Part shown: positions 50,994 through 59,641 of the stretch, in pieces | Numbering within the stretch: position 1 is the first letter of the stretch | Layout of the letters: each line of letters begins with the position of its first letter | Assembly: GCA_033851915.1 (NCBI GenBank) | Contig: JAWSVM010000001.1 | Span: 248,001 to 312,000 of the forward strand | DNA: 64,000 nucleotides | Reading direction: 5' to 3' | Source of the DNA: UBA1672 sp033851915 | Lineage (GTDB): Bacteria; Pseudomonadota; Alphaproteobacteria; Micavibrionales; Micavibrionaceae | Notes under the pieces: model-generated | Databases searched by the model: none | Seen by the model: only the letters and a program-made list of their open reading frames with translations | Told to the model about the DNA's origin: nothing | Made by a program: the position numbers and the translations under genes

Positions 50994-51431
50994 TTACCGT
51001 AAAACTTTTTCAAGTTCTTCTAAAGCCATTTCATACCCCACCGCGCCGTACCCCGCGATAACCGCGGTTGCAACCGATTCAATATAGGAAAAATGGCGGA
51101 ATTCCTCCCTTTTTTTCGGATTAGATAAATGAACCTCTATAATCGGGCAGTCCAATAACTTCAAAGCATCATGTATTGCTACGGATGTATGCGTATAGGC
51201 CGCAGCATTGATAATGACGCCATCGAGAGATTCGCGCACATCTTGAATCCACGTCACCAACTCTCCCTCATGATTGGATTGTCTGAAATCGATATCAAAA
51301 CCCAAGGACTTTGCTTTTTTGGCGCACAGCGCCTCTATATCACCTAAAGTCTGGTGCCCGTATATCTCGGGCTCTCTCGTCCCAAGCATATTAAGGTTCG
51401 GCCCGTTTAGAATTAGAATTTTTGTCATACT
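50994..51431 (-). CDS. aroQ: 3-dehydroquinate dehydratase, type II
   Basis: 145 residues from the ATG at 51431. LILNGPNLNMLGTREPEIYG, QSNHEGELVTWIQDVRES, NAAAYTHTSVAIHDAL and IEVHLSNPKKREEFRHFSYI carry the known active-site Tyr, Asn, His and Arg. It makes 3-dehydroshikimate in the aromatic amino acid pathway. Four bases separate it from the DsbA-like gene upstream; aroQ-accB-accC is a common order in alphaproteobacteria. Confidence 0.97.
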   Translation of the reverse strand, partial: SMTKILILNGPNLNMLGTREPEIYGHQTLGDIEALCAKKAKSLGFDIDFRQSNHEGELVTWIQDVRESLDGVIINAAAYTHTSVAIHDALKLLDCPIIEVHLSNPKKREEFRHFSYIESVATAVIAGYGAVGYEMALEELEKVLR

Positions 51432-51435
51432 TACC

Positions 51436-52062
51436 TTAATTAACAATACCAGCCTTACGGCGTGCCGCTTCAAATTTCTCTAACAAAACCTCGACAGTCA
51501 CCCCTTGTGTCCGCGGCGTATAAATAAATGATTTCCCTAACAAAATAGCCGGTGCTCTGTCTAAATTCCATGCCTCAAAGTAATTTTGATTGATAGTTAC
51601 TTGATTTAAAATATCATCTTTAGACATATCCCGACTGAGTAACTTCGTATCAAGCCCGATTTCTCTGGCGTAACGGAATAAATCATTACGGCCTTCCAAT
51701 GGCCATTTCTCATTAATAATGTCATGCATTTCAGTAAACTTCCCTTGCTCACCCGCCGCATAGACAGCAGAGACCAAGAGAACCTCCCACTCATTACCAT
51801 AGGCAAACGTGCGGGAAACATAACGCACCTTTCCATCTTTCTTAACGGCTTCCATCAAAATAGGATGTAATTTCCTACAAGAATCACAGTCATAGCGACT
51901 GAAATCGACAATGGTAAGGTTTGCATCTTCAGGGCCATAAACATAATGATCTGAAACATCATAAACCGTAAATAAATCACGGCGCACTTCAAACAGGCCA
52001 TAGGCCAAGTAACCGACGGCCAAGACCAAAAGAGCAGCTAAGATTTTACTAACATATCTCAT
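51436..52062 (-). CDS. DsbA-family thioredoxin-like protein (CDSC)
   Basis: 208 residues. An N-terminal membrane anchor or signal (ILAALLVLAVGYLAYGLF) leads to a thioredoxin fold with TIVDFSRYDCDSCRKLHPIL, i.e. active site CDSC, and the cis-Pro region RAPAILLGK late in the sequence. It would act in the periplasm on protein disulfides or as a redox partner of the second DsbA-like protein upstream (52114). The helical insert resembles BdbD/ScsC-like members. Confidence 0.88.
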   Translation of the reverse strand: MRYVSKILAALLVLAVGYLAYGLFEVRRDLFTVYDVSDHYVYGPEDANLTIVDFSRYDCDSCRKLHPILMEAVKKDGKVRYVSRTFAYGNEWEVLLVSAVYAAGEQGKFTEMHDIINEKWPLEGRNDLFRYAREIGLDTKLLSRDMSKDDILNQVTINQNYFEAWNLDRAPAILLGKSFIYTPRTQGVTVEVLLEKFEAARRKAGIVN

Positions 52063-52113
52063 TGGAAATTGACCATCCTGTGTCCGTTATTTTACGATTT
52101 CATAAACCAAGGC

Positions 52114-52884
52114 TTACTTTTTGCCCTGCGCTGCTCTTGCGTCACTGATTGCATCACGCAAGCCTTTAAGACCTATGTATCCGGGATAGATTTCATTCCC
52201 GATAATAAATCCTGGTGTTCCGCGAATTCCAAGATCTCTGGCCATCGCCGAAGATTTATCTATGCTCGCCACAGTCGCCGCAGACTTTGCATCGATTTTC
52301 AATTTATCAATATCCAACCCAAGATCAGCCGCCAGCTTAAGGAACGATTCGTCGCCTTGCCCACCTCTGTAATCCATCAAGGCCTTATGCATTTCGAAAT
52401 ATTTTCCTTGTGCATGTGCAGCCATTGCATACCCTGCCATAACCTTAGAAGACGGGCTTAAGATCGGCATTTCCTGAAAAATAACGCGCACATTAGTATC
52501 TTCTTTCAAGATTGCAATAATGTCTGCATATGCCTTACGACAATATCCGCAGTTATAATCAAAATATTCAACCAACGTGACATCACCATCGGGATTACCA
52601 GCAAACGGCAAACCAGCATCAGCGAAATAATCACCATATTCAGCTAAATTTTCTTTCGCGCTTTGTTGTGTTCTCTTTTCTTCTGAGACACGGAAATCAT
52701 CGACTGATTTCAAAATAGATTCCGGATTTTCAGCAAGAAACTTCTTAAAAAGAACTTCCAACTCTTTTACTTGCTCAGGCGTGAACTCCGCTGCTTTAAC
52801 ATCCTGCACAGGCGCCAAAAGCGCAACACCACAGACACTCATTGTAAGTGCCACAAACTTCAAATTCTTAATTGCTTTGTTCAA
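52114..52884 (-). CDS. DsbA/Com1-family disulfide oxidoreductase (CGYC)
   Basis: 256 residues if the TTG at 52884 is the start: AAGGAG sits seven bases before it. The upstream ATG at 52905 would place that ribosome-binding site inside the gene. A signal peptide (LKFVALTMSVCGVALLAPVQ) is followed by an N-terminal helical segment (EFTPEQVKELEVLFKKFLAE) and a thioredoxin domain with YFDYNCGYCRKAYAD (CGYC) and the cis-Pro loop IRGTPGFIIG. It oxidises or isomerises cysteines of exported proteins. Confidence 0.92.
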   Translation of the reverse strand: MNKAIKNLKFVALTMSVCGVALLAPVQDVKAAEFTPEQVKELEVLFKKFLAENPESILKSVDDFRVSEEKRTQQSAKENLAEYGDYFADAGLPFAGNPDGDVTLVEYFDYNCGYCRKAYADIIAILKEDTNVRVIFQEMPILSPSSKVMAGYAMAAHAQGKYFEMHKALMDYRGGQGDESFLKLAADLGLDIDKLKIDAKSAATVASIDKSSAMARDLGIRGTPGFIIGNEIYPGYIGLKGLRDAISDARAAQGKK

Positions 52885-52939
52885 AACATAACTCCTTAAA
52901 TACATTGCTCTTCTATTATTCGTTCCCTTTACAAAAAAG

Positions 52940-54310
52940 TCACCCTTTTTTCGTCGTTTCGATAAAAGAAATAATATCTTTCGCCTTCAACCAAAGCTTA
53001 TTACCCTCAGTTTCACTCTCTAAAACACTCTGTGCATGTTGCTTTGCATAAGAAAAACGGCGCTGCAACACGGCTTCTTCGGCCAAATGTATCTTTGCAC
53101 TATTATGCTGGTCGATACGCCCATAGGCCGTTGCCAAAAGCCGATGAACACGCGTTGAGCGCGATTCCTCACGCAAAGCACGCTCAAGATGCCCAATCGC
53201 CTCACGTAGCACAGAAGCCTCATTTTGGTGAGCGGATTCAATTAAAGCATGTGCCAAGGCAATCCTGAACAATGTTGCCTCCGGCATGATGTCTATCGCC
53301 TTTTTATAATAAGGGATGGCCTCATCAAGGCGGGCAAAATCAACTAACATCTGTCCTTTAAGTTCCAGAAAATACGGATTTTTCGGTTCACGCTTTAACA
53401 AAGCATCAATGCGTCGCAACGCATCATCCACATGATTATTGCGATAAGCCGCAATTGCCCGTGCATATTGGGCAGGTATGGACACGTCCTTATCATCATA
53501 AACCCATGGGATTTTACCGGGGCTGATAAAACCAATTAATTTGGCTTTCATACGGGCATGCTGTTCCCGCCACAGCGCGGGATAAGCAACATCTTTATAG
53601 GCAGATTCCGCAATGCGGCGCTCCAACGCCTCAATACGGCTATCAATCAACGGATGGGTCCGCACATATTCACTTTGCTGGTTTTCAGGTACAAAATTAT
53701 CCGCTTTAAGTTTGCCCATAAAACTGGCCATACCCGATGGATTAATCTTTGCCTTTTCTAAAAAGCTCAAAGCCGCTTGATCGGCGCTTGATTCATGGAC
53801 ACGGCTATGGACAAGAAAGCGACGCTGCGCAAAGCTGCTGCCCCCTAAAGTTGCAGCAGGTATAGCGCTGGCATCACCACTGGCAATGGCAACGCCTGCC
53901 CCTAAAATCATACCGATTATACTTTCATAGGAAGCACGCTCCATCGCCTCGCGCGTGCGGATAAGATGACCACCGGCAATATGCCCTGTTTCATGAGCAA
54001 TCACACCAATCAATTCCCCCGGATTATCAGTTTTATTAATCAAACCTGTATACAGAAAGATATTAGGCCCACCGGCAACAAAGGCATTCACTGTATCGCT
54101 TTGCGCCAATATAATATGGACACCCTCCGGATCAAGACCTGCCGCCTCAAAGATAGGCGCGCCCCATAAACGTAGAGTCTCTTCTATCTCTGTATCACGA
54201 ATTAAACCCGGCGCACCGGCGCACGCAGGCGAAATATCACGCACCATCCCCGATATAAGAACGGTGCCTGCAAAAAATATTCTGAAACTGTTTTTAAAAA
54301 ATACGCTCAT
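52940..54310 (-). CDS. M48 metalloprotease with TPR repeats, BepA-like
   Basis: 456 residues. Signal peptide, then the M48 domain with zinc site HETGH (106-110) in VIAHETGHIAGGH and third ligand in HESSADQAAL (~E173). The C-terminal 180 residues are TPR helices (YFLELKGQMLVDFARLDEAI, KKAIDIMPEA, HLERALREESRSTRVHRLLA). BepA degrades or helps assemble outer-membrane LptD in the periplasm. It is the first gene of the minus-strand run that continues with the two DsbA-like genes; oxidation of LptD cysteines would be a natural link. Confidence 0.92.
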   Translation of the reverse strand: MSVFFKNSFRIFFAGTVLISGMVRDISPACAGAPGLIRDTEIEETLRLWGAPIFEAAGLDPEGVHIILAQSDTVNAFVAGGPNIFLYTGLINKTDNPGELIGVIAHETGHIAGGHLIRTREAMERASYESIIGMILGAGVAIASGDASAIPAATLGGSSFAQRRFLVHSRVHESSADQAALSFLEKAKINPSGMASFMGKLKADNFVPENQQSEYVRTHPLIDSRIEALERRIAESAYKDVAYPALWREQHARMKAKLIGFISPGKIPWVYDDKDVSIPAQYARAIAAYRNNHVDDALRRIDALLKREPKNPYFLELKGQMLVDFARLDEAIPYYKKAIDIMPEATLFRIALAHALIESAHQNEASVLREAIGHLERALREESRSTRVHRLLATAYGRIDQHNSAKIHLAEEAVLQRRFSYAKQHAQSVLESETEGNKLWLKAKDIISFIETTKKG

Positions 54311-54326
54311 GGCCTAAACTACTTCA

Positions 54327-54674
54327 ATGTTTGAATTTCTTAATTTCTGGGCCGATGCTATATGGATGCCGATTGCTTATTTCAGCGTCCATAAGAAACA
54401 TCGCTGGTGGGCTTTGGGATTAGTGATCGCCTGCATGATACTCATTCGTTTACAGGCCGAAATAATGGTCTATATCGGTTACGGGAACGGCATTATGGGA
54501 TTTATGACGTCAAATGTCCACACCAGAGGCATTGCAGTATCCAGTTTCTATTATATATTATTTATTATAATCGCGCATTTTTCACCAAAAACCGAAGGTA
54601 TTGTCTTTATGGCCGCCTGCCTCAGTTTTTTCTTTTCAATTTTTGTTACCACCGCCATTGTTATGCTGTTATAA
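54327..54674 (+). CDS. Four-helix membrane protein, unrecognised
   Basis: 115 residues with four hydrophobic segments (AIWMPIAYFSVH, ALGLVIACMILIRLQ, VSSFYYILFIIIAHF, VFMAACLSFFFSIFVTTAIV). The short loops hold KKHRWW and a GYGNGIMGFMTSNVHTRGIA stretch. No family is recognised. It is 16 bases from the M48 gene start, divergent, and 57 bases before rlmE. Confidence 0.6.
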   Translation: MFEFLNFWADAIWMPIAYFSVHKKHRWWALGLVIACMILIRLQAEIMVYIGYGNGIMGFMTSNVHTRGIAVSSFYYILFIIIAHFSPKTEGIVFMAACLSFFFSIFVTTAIVMLL

Positions 54675-54731
54675 GAACGTTAGAAACTCTAAGGGTTAGA
54701 GCCACATAGGGCAGAGTCCGGGAACATAATT

Positions 54732-55409
54732 ATGTCACGCAATAAAAAGAAAACGAAAGTCCGCACAGCCAAAGGACGTAAAAGCTCTTCAACACGTTGG
54801 TTACAACGCCAGCTTAACGACCCTTATATTGATATGGCACAAAAGCAAGGCTATCGCGGACGCGCGGCCTTTAAGCTTAAGGAAATTGACGCGAAATTAC
54901 AGTTTTTAAAACCGGGCATGACAATCATTGATCTTGGCGCCGCGCCGGGTGGTTGGTGTCAGGTTGCGACAGAAAAAAAATGCAAAGTCATCGCCATTGA
55001 CCTACTTGAAATTGACGAGTTGCCTGATGTTGAATTCTTTCAAATGGATTTCATGGATGACGCCGCGCCTGATATATTAAAGGAATCCCTCAATAAACAA
55101 TCCGCAGATGGGCTGGCAGACGCGGTTCTCAGCGACATGGCGCCCAATACAATGGGGCATAAGCAAACCGACCATCTTCGCATTATGGTCGTTGTCGAGG
55201 CCGCCTATTACTTTGCAATCGAAGTCTTAAAACCCGATGGCATCTTCATCGCCAAAGTGTTTCAAGGCGGAGCACAAGACGCCTTATTAAAAGAAATGAA
55301 GAAACATTTTAAAACAGTGAAACACGTTAAACCACCCGCAAGCCGTAAAGGAAGCGCGGAGCAATATGTTATTGCGACAGGTTTTCATAAGTCAGATGCG
55401 CAAGAATAG
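54732..55409 (+). CDS. rlmE: 23S rRNA (uridine(2552)-2'-O)-methyltransferase
   Basis: 225 residues. FtsJ/RrmJ family: GYRGRAAFKLKEIDAKLQFL with the catalytic Lys, SAM site IIDLGAAPGGWCQVA, catalytic Asp in VLSDMAPNTMGHKQTDH, later Lys in FIAKVFQGGA, and Glu near the end (KGSAEQYVIATGF). It methylates U2552 in the A loop. The N-terminus is basic (RNKKKTKVRTAKGRKSSSTR) as is common in alphaproteobacteria. Confidence 0.97.
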   Translation: MSRNKKKTKVRTAKGRKSSSTRWLQRQLNDPYIDMAQKQGYRGRAAFKLKEIDAKLQFLKPGMTIIDLGAAPGGWCQVATEKKCKVIAIDLLEIDELPDVEFFQMDFMDDAAPDILKESLNKQSADGLADAVLSDMAPNTMGHKQTDHLRIMVVVEAAYYFAIEVLKPDGIFIAKVFQGGAQDALLKEMKKHFKTVKHVKPPASRKGSAEQYVIATGFHKSDAQE

Positions 55410-55428
55410 AGACTAAAACAAAAAATTA

Positions 55429-56004
55429 TTAATCCTTAGAAAATAATGAGAACTCTTTATCTCCATCAAATTCCGTCGGATGAAAATTGTCTCTCATATT
55501 TGATCGCTCCCAAGATTTAAATGCCTCAAAGCCAGCATCAAATTCATCTCTGGACTGTGCGTACATTTTAATCCCTATATTAACGGATGATACCGTTTGT
55601 TCATCCCCATCAGAAGATCCATTTTCCCGTACATATGGCACGATGTCTAACGCTTGGCCACTGCCTTCATTTATATAGGATTTAAATGCCTGAAATGACG
55701 AATTTTCTTTTATATGCTCGATGACAGCTTCAGCATCCACCGCCTCTGAAAGATAATATGCGTCCACTTCTGTATTGGGCCATGAATAAGTCTTGCCAAA
55801 TGGCATAGAGGTTTTCTCTGCTAGCAAATCCTGAACATTGCCGAGAGAAGTCGTACCATTAATACCCAAATAAGCCTGTGCGCCTGCGTCGATATTTTGC
55901 AAATAATCCAATTGCCCTGCAAGATTGTCTGTAGCCTTGGAAAACAATGCATCATCATTTCGTATTTTATAGAAAGTTCCCGATATACCCGCCTTAGGAA
56001 TCAT
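55429..56004 (-). CDS. Unrecognised protein, tandem paralogue B
   Basis: 191 residues, acidic, no signal peptide or membrane span. Related to the upstream gene at 56116: both start MIP, both have a middle segment around FQAFKSYINEGSGQALDIVP (here) / FENFKKDLEARMDGLVDVMP, and both end near IGIKMYAQSRDEFDAGFEAF / IGFRLDASCEEDFKKGLDCL followed by WE. It looks like a small alpha/beta domain. No known family comes to mind. It converges with rlmE. Confidence 0.6.
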   Translation of the reverse strand: MIPKAGISGTFYKIRNDDALFSKATDNLAGQLDYLQNIDAGAQAYLGINGTTSLGNVQDLLAEKTSMPFGKTYSWPNTEVDAYYLSEAVDAEAVIEHIKENSSFQAFKSYINEGSGQALDIVPYVRENGSSDGDEQTVSSVNIGIKMYAQSRDEFDAGFEAFKSWERSNMRDNFHPTEFDGDKEFSLFSKD

Positions 56005-56041
56005 TTAAATCACCCTGTTTTTATTTATAATATTCTTCAAC

Positions 56042-56077
56042 AAAAAAACGCGCGCTTCATAAACTGAAGGCGCACGC
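56042..56077 (-). terminator. Terminator between the tandem paralogues
   Basis: On the minus strand GCGTGCGCCTTC pairs with GAAGCGCGCG (one bulge), followed by seven T. It ends the 56116 gene, so the two paralogues are expressed separately. Confidence 0.8.
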
Positions 56078-56115
56078 TCTTCTAACATACAAAACATATG
56101 TTGTACAAATTTATA

Positions 56116-56670
56116 TCATGAGCTAAGCGCATGTCCCGCATAGCTTTTAATCTTGTACGGATTTTCCCAATCACGTAAGCAATCCAAACCCTTTTTAAAA
56201 TCTTCTTCACAAGACGCATCAAGACGAAAGCCAATGCGGATAATATCAAAATCTTCAATCTTGTCAGCGCGCTTAATATTGTAACGCATGTTATCTTCCC
56301 CGCGCAGAACACTGTGGAATGGCATAACGTCAACCAAACCATCCATCCGAGCCTCAAGATCCTTTTTAAAATTTTCGAAACGTGAACCGGTTGCAAGTGC
56401 CTCGCAGAAATCCTGCAACATATCACTATCAACAAGGCCGGGGTTGTTACGACAATCAATAATCGTGTCTTCCCAACTGTAATATCGTTCATCACCAAAA
56501 TTTCTGCTAATGCCAAATTCTGTCTGGCCGTTATGTGCCAAAAAAGTATGTGTTCTGACTTTACCAACGCGCTCTGCATTACTTAGTAGATTGCTTTGTG
56601 CCATCGCCAGCAATGATTGCTCACCAACTATTTTAACATACATATTTGCGATATTACTACTCGGTATCAT
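56116..56670 (-). CDS. Unrecognised protein, tandem paralogue A
   Basis: 184 residues, no export signal or membrane span. Shares blocks in the same order with the 55429 gene (see that entry). It contains TFLAHNGQTEFGISRNFGDE and MDGLVDVMPFHSVLRGEDN. No cysteine pattern or catalytic motif is obvious. The pair looks like a duplicated cytoplasmic domain family; each has its own upstream region and the two have diverged strongly. Function unknown. Confidence 0.6.
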   Translation of the reverse strand: MIPSSNIANMYVKIVGEQSLLAMAQSNLLSNAERVGKVRTHTFLAHNGQTEFGISRNFGDERYYSWEDTIIDCRNNPGLVDSDMLQDFCEALATGSRFENFKKDLEARMDGLVDVMPFHSVLRGEDNMRYNIKRADKIEDFDIIRIGFRLDASCEEDFKKGLDCLRDWENPYKIKSYAGHALSS

Positions 56671-56871
56671 TTAGGCTCATCCTTTATTATTTTTTACTTT
56701 TTTCTACTCTGGCCCTAAGAATACATTACAGAGTCATAAGAATTCGTTACTTTTAGCTAAAATATTATGTAATCGTGATCTGTTTAACGTTACAGACTTT
56801 ACATTCTGAGAAAACACGCTATAACTCACTTGCAAATTTCGCCCATATAATTAAGCGCTGGAGATTTGCAT

Positions 56872-58356
56872 ATGGCCCGCATTAAAGACACTACAAAAAT
56901 TCGTGAAGCACTTACCTTTGATGACGTATTACTGGTTCCCGGTGCATCCGAAATCCAACCAAACGAAGTTGATACGTCAACCCAGATCACACAAGAAATT
57001 TCACTGAACATTCCTGTTCTGTCCGCAGCGATGGATACTGTTACCGGCGCAGAGATGGGTATTGCCATGGCGCAAAATGGTGGCTTGGGTATTCTTCACC
57101 GAAATATGGAGATCGATGAACAAGCCAAGTTGGTACGTCAAATCAAACGTTTTGAATCCGCAATGGTGCTTGATCCCATTACAATTCGTCCCGATGCCAC
57201 ACTCGCCGATGCTTGGGACTTAATGAGCATCCACAAAATCTCCGGTATTCCGGTCACCGAAAGCACAGGAAAGCTGGTTGGTATTCTTACAAACCGTGAT
57301 GTGCGCTTTGCCGAAAACCCTGATGAGCCTATTAAAGAACTCATGACGCATGAAAGCCTTGTGAAGGTCACTGCAGACATCACAAAAGAAGAAGCCAAAA
57401 AATTATTACACAAGCACCGCATCGAAAAACTCATCATTGTCGATGATGCGGATAATTGCATCGGTCTTATGACTGTGAAGGATATCGAGAAATCAAAGCT
57501 GTTCCCGATGGCAACGAAAGACTCTCAAGATCGCCTTCGCGCCGGTGCAGCTGTCGGTACGGGTGACATAAACGGCATCCAACGTGCCAGTGCCCTCGCA
57601 CACGCCGGACTTGATTTGGTTGTTGTTGATACCGCGCATGGACATTCCCGCGCCGTTCTTGATACCGTCGCGCAAATTCGCGCAGAAAACCCGACCTTGC
57701 AAATCATGGCCGGTAACGTTGCCACAGCTGAGGCCGCCAACGCCCTTATAAAGGCGGGCGCGAATTCTATTAAGGTTGGTATTGGTCCGGGTTCTATTTG
57801 TACGACCCGCGTTGTTGCAGGTGTTGGTGTGCCACAGCTTACAGCCATCATGGATGTGGCCAGTGTATGTGAAAAAAAAGGCATTCCGGTGATCGCGGAC
57901 GGCGGCATCAAATATTCAGGTGACTTTGCAAAAGCCATCGCAGGGGGCGCAAGTGCCGCCATGATGGGCGGTGTCTTCGCAGGAACAGACGAAGCCCCCG
58001 GTGAAGTGATTCTCTTTCAAGGACGCTCTTACAAATCATATCGCGGCATGGGCAGTGTCGGCGCCATGGTTAAGGGCTCTGCCGATCGCTATTTCCAAGG
58101 CAACGTCAATCAAAGCAACAAACTCGTCCCCGAGGGAATCGAAGGACGCGTACCTTATAAAGGCCCTGTTGCAAATGTTCTTCACCAGATGGTTGGCGGC
58201 TTGCGTGCTTCTATGGGGTATACAGGCTGTGCCACCGTTCAGGACATGCGTGATAAAACAGAATTCATCCGTATGACCGGTGCAGGGTTCAAAGAATCAC
58301 ATGTTCATGACGTAACAATCACCCGCGAAGCCCCGAATTACCGAACAGAATCATAG
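56872..58356 (+). CDS. guaB: Inosine-5'-monophosphate dehydrogenase
   Basis: 494 residues from the ATG at 56872 after TGGAGATTTGC; the TTG two codons earlier is unlikely. Blocks seen: LTFDDVLLVPGASEIQPNEV, two CBS modules (about 95-205), the catalytic Cys in GVGPGSICTTRVV-like GIGPGSICTTRVV (~310), and the mobile flap with FQGRSYKSYRGMGSVGAM. It oxidises IMP to XMP, the committing step to GMP. A long non-coding upstream region (56700-56870) probably holds its promoter. Confidence 0.98.
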   Translation: MARIKDTTKIREALTFDDVLLVPGASEIQPNEVDTSTQITQEISLNIPVLSAAMDTVTGAEMGIAMAQNGGLGILHRNMEIDEQAKLVRQIKRFESAMVLDPITIRPDATLADAWDLMSIHKISGIPVTESTGKLVGILTNRDVRFAENPDEPIKELMTHESLVKVTADITKEEAKKLLHKHRIEKLIIVDDADNCIGLMTVKDIEKSKLFPMATKDSQDRLRAGAAVGTGDINGIQRASALAHAGLDLVVVDTAHGHSRAVLDTVAQIRAENPTLQIMAGNVATAEAANALIKAGANSIKVGIGPGSICTTRVVAGVGVPQLTAIMDVASVCEKKGIPVIADGGIKYSGDFAKAIAGGASAAMMGGVFAGTDEAPGEVILFQGRSYKSYRGMGSVGAMVKGSADRYFQGNVNQSNKLVPEGIEGRVPYKGPVANVLHQMVGGLRASMGYTGCATVQDMRDKTEFIRMTGAGFKESHVHDVTITREAPNYRTES

Positions 58357-58460
58357 GGATAAACGGAAAATAAATCTTTGCTTGCAAATTTCTGGAATCA
58401 GATCAAAGTGGGCGACTTAGTAAATTAAACAATATACTTGATCAATAAGGAACGTTACTC

Positions 58461-58844
58461 ATGACAAAATATTTCTTAACACTTGCAGCACTTTTGGTTG
58501 CAGCTACTCCATCTTATATGTCTTCTGCACATGCTGAAGATATGACTGCGGCGCCTGAGGCTGCAATTGATGCAACTGTGAAAGCCGTAGAAGCAACTAC
58601 AGAAACAGCAATAGACACAGCTGCTATTGAAGCAAATGCGACAGAAGCAGCAACAGGTGAAACAGCGACTGAAGAGCACGCTGATGACACAGCAGCAACG
58701 CCAGCCGAAGGCGAAGCAACTGACGAGCATGCAGATGATGCAGCCGCAGCGGCAGAACCTGCTGAAGGTGAAGCAACTGATGAGCATGCAGCAGCTGAAG
58801 AGCACGCTGAAGAAGCAACAAAAGAAGCTCCACACGCTGAATAA
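58461..58844 (+). CDS. Secreted acidic repeat protein (Ala/Glu/Thr-rich)
   Basis: 127 residues. A signal peptide (cleavage after AHA) is followed by a low-complexity part made of Ala, Glu, Thr and His, with repeats of the type EGEATDEHADDAAA (about 73-110) and many EEHA units. It is preceded by AAGGAACG and followed by a good terminator. The protein is probably disordered; His and acidic residues could bind metal ions. No family. A Cys-rich frame on the opposite strand is only a shadow of the repeats. Confidence 0.65.
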   Translation: MTKYFLTLAALLVAATPSYMSSAHAEDMTAAPEAAIDATVKAVEATTETAIDTAAIEANATEAATGETATEEHADDTAATPAEGEATDEHADDAAAAAEPAEGEATDEHAAAEEHAEEATKEAPHAE

Positions 58845-58870
58845 CATCACCGTGTAATTACAGATTTATA

Positions 58871-58904
58871 AAAACCCGACTGGTATAATGCCGTCGGGTT
58901 TTTT
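58871..58904 (+). terminator. Terminator after the acidic repeat protein
   Basis: AAAACCCGAC, a 10-base loop, GTCGGGTTTTTT. It lies 26 bases after the stop and just before the TSUP gene. Confidence 0.9.
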
Positions 58905-58915
58905 ATACTCCGCAG

Positions 58916-59632
58916 ATGATACTTATTCCGCTCATCATCGCCTTTGCCTTTTTCGCACAAAGTCTGCTCGGTTTTGGCGGCGGCCTTATTTGCATCCCGA
59001 TACTCAGCCTCTTTATGCCCGTACAAGATGTGGTTGCGATGGTTATGATCTATCAACTCTCTATGGGGCTTCTTATATTCAAAACACACAAACACATTCA
59101 ATGGCAACACATCTTAAAAATGTTGCCCATGACCATCGTCGGAGCGATGCTTGGTGTAATGCTCTTAAGCTATGTTGCGGGTGATGTTATACGCGCAATA
59201 CTGGTTGTCTATATTATCCTGCACCTCTTAAGGAAGCACACAAAAATAGACCCTTTAGGCCGCCTTATCAAATGGGGGGACGCACATTTGGCAGGATTCT
59301 TGGGCGGCACGCTCAATGCGATGATTGGCGGTGGCGGGCCTGCATTTATTCTCTACCTCAAAGAAAAGGTAACAACCTCATCAGAGTTCCGTGCCAGCAT
59401 CATTATGATGCTCATGCTCTCTAACATTCCGCGCGCCATCGGAACAATCAGCGTAGGCTTACTCACCTATGATCTGTTTATCACCGCACTTTACGCCTAT
59501 CCCGGATTTTTACTCGCCCTTTATCTCGGCCAGAAATTCCATGATAAAATTCCGCAAGAGAAATTCTTCTACCTTGTTGAAGGCCTGTTGGCGTTATCAG
59601 CAACCCTACTCACCCTTAAAATTATACTGTAA
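58916..59632 (+). CDS. TSUP-family permease (TauE/SafE-like)
   Basis: 238 residues, about seven or eight hydrophobic segments. The start ILIPLIIAFAFFAQSLLGFG has the FGGGLICIPIL block of the family and the middle has GFLGGTLNAMIGGGGPAFIL, the second copy. Family members move sulfite, sulfonates or other small anions. The substrate is unknown and no sulfur gene is adjacent. Confidence 0.93.
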   Translation: MILIPLIIAFAFFAQSLLGFGGGLICIPILSLFMPVQDVVAMVMIYQLSMGLLIFKTHKHIQWQHILKMLPMTIVGAMLGVMLLSYVAGDVIRAILVVYIILHLLRKHTKIDPLGRLIKWGDAHLAGFLGGTLNAMIGGGGPAFILYLKEKVTTSSEFRASIIMMLMLSNIPRAIGTISVGLLTYDLFITALYAYPGFLLALYLGQKFHDKIPQEKFFYLVEGLLALSATLLTLKIIL

Positions 59633-59641
59633 TCAGACGGC

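Noticed and set aside
56082..56579. 165-residue frame overlapping the 56116 gene on the same strand
   Set aside because: Basic, Leu/Ile/Cys-rich composition and no ribosome-binding site; the 56116 frame is supported by its paralogue and terminator position.
58476..58850. 124-residue Cys-rich frame opposite the acidic repeat protein
   Set aside because: The cysteines come from the reverse complement of the Ala/Thr repeats; low complexity and no start signal.
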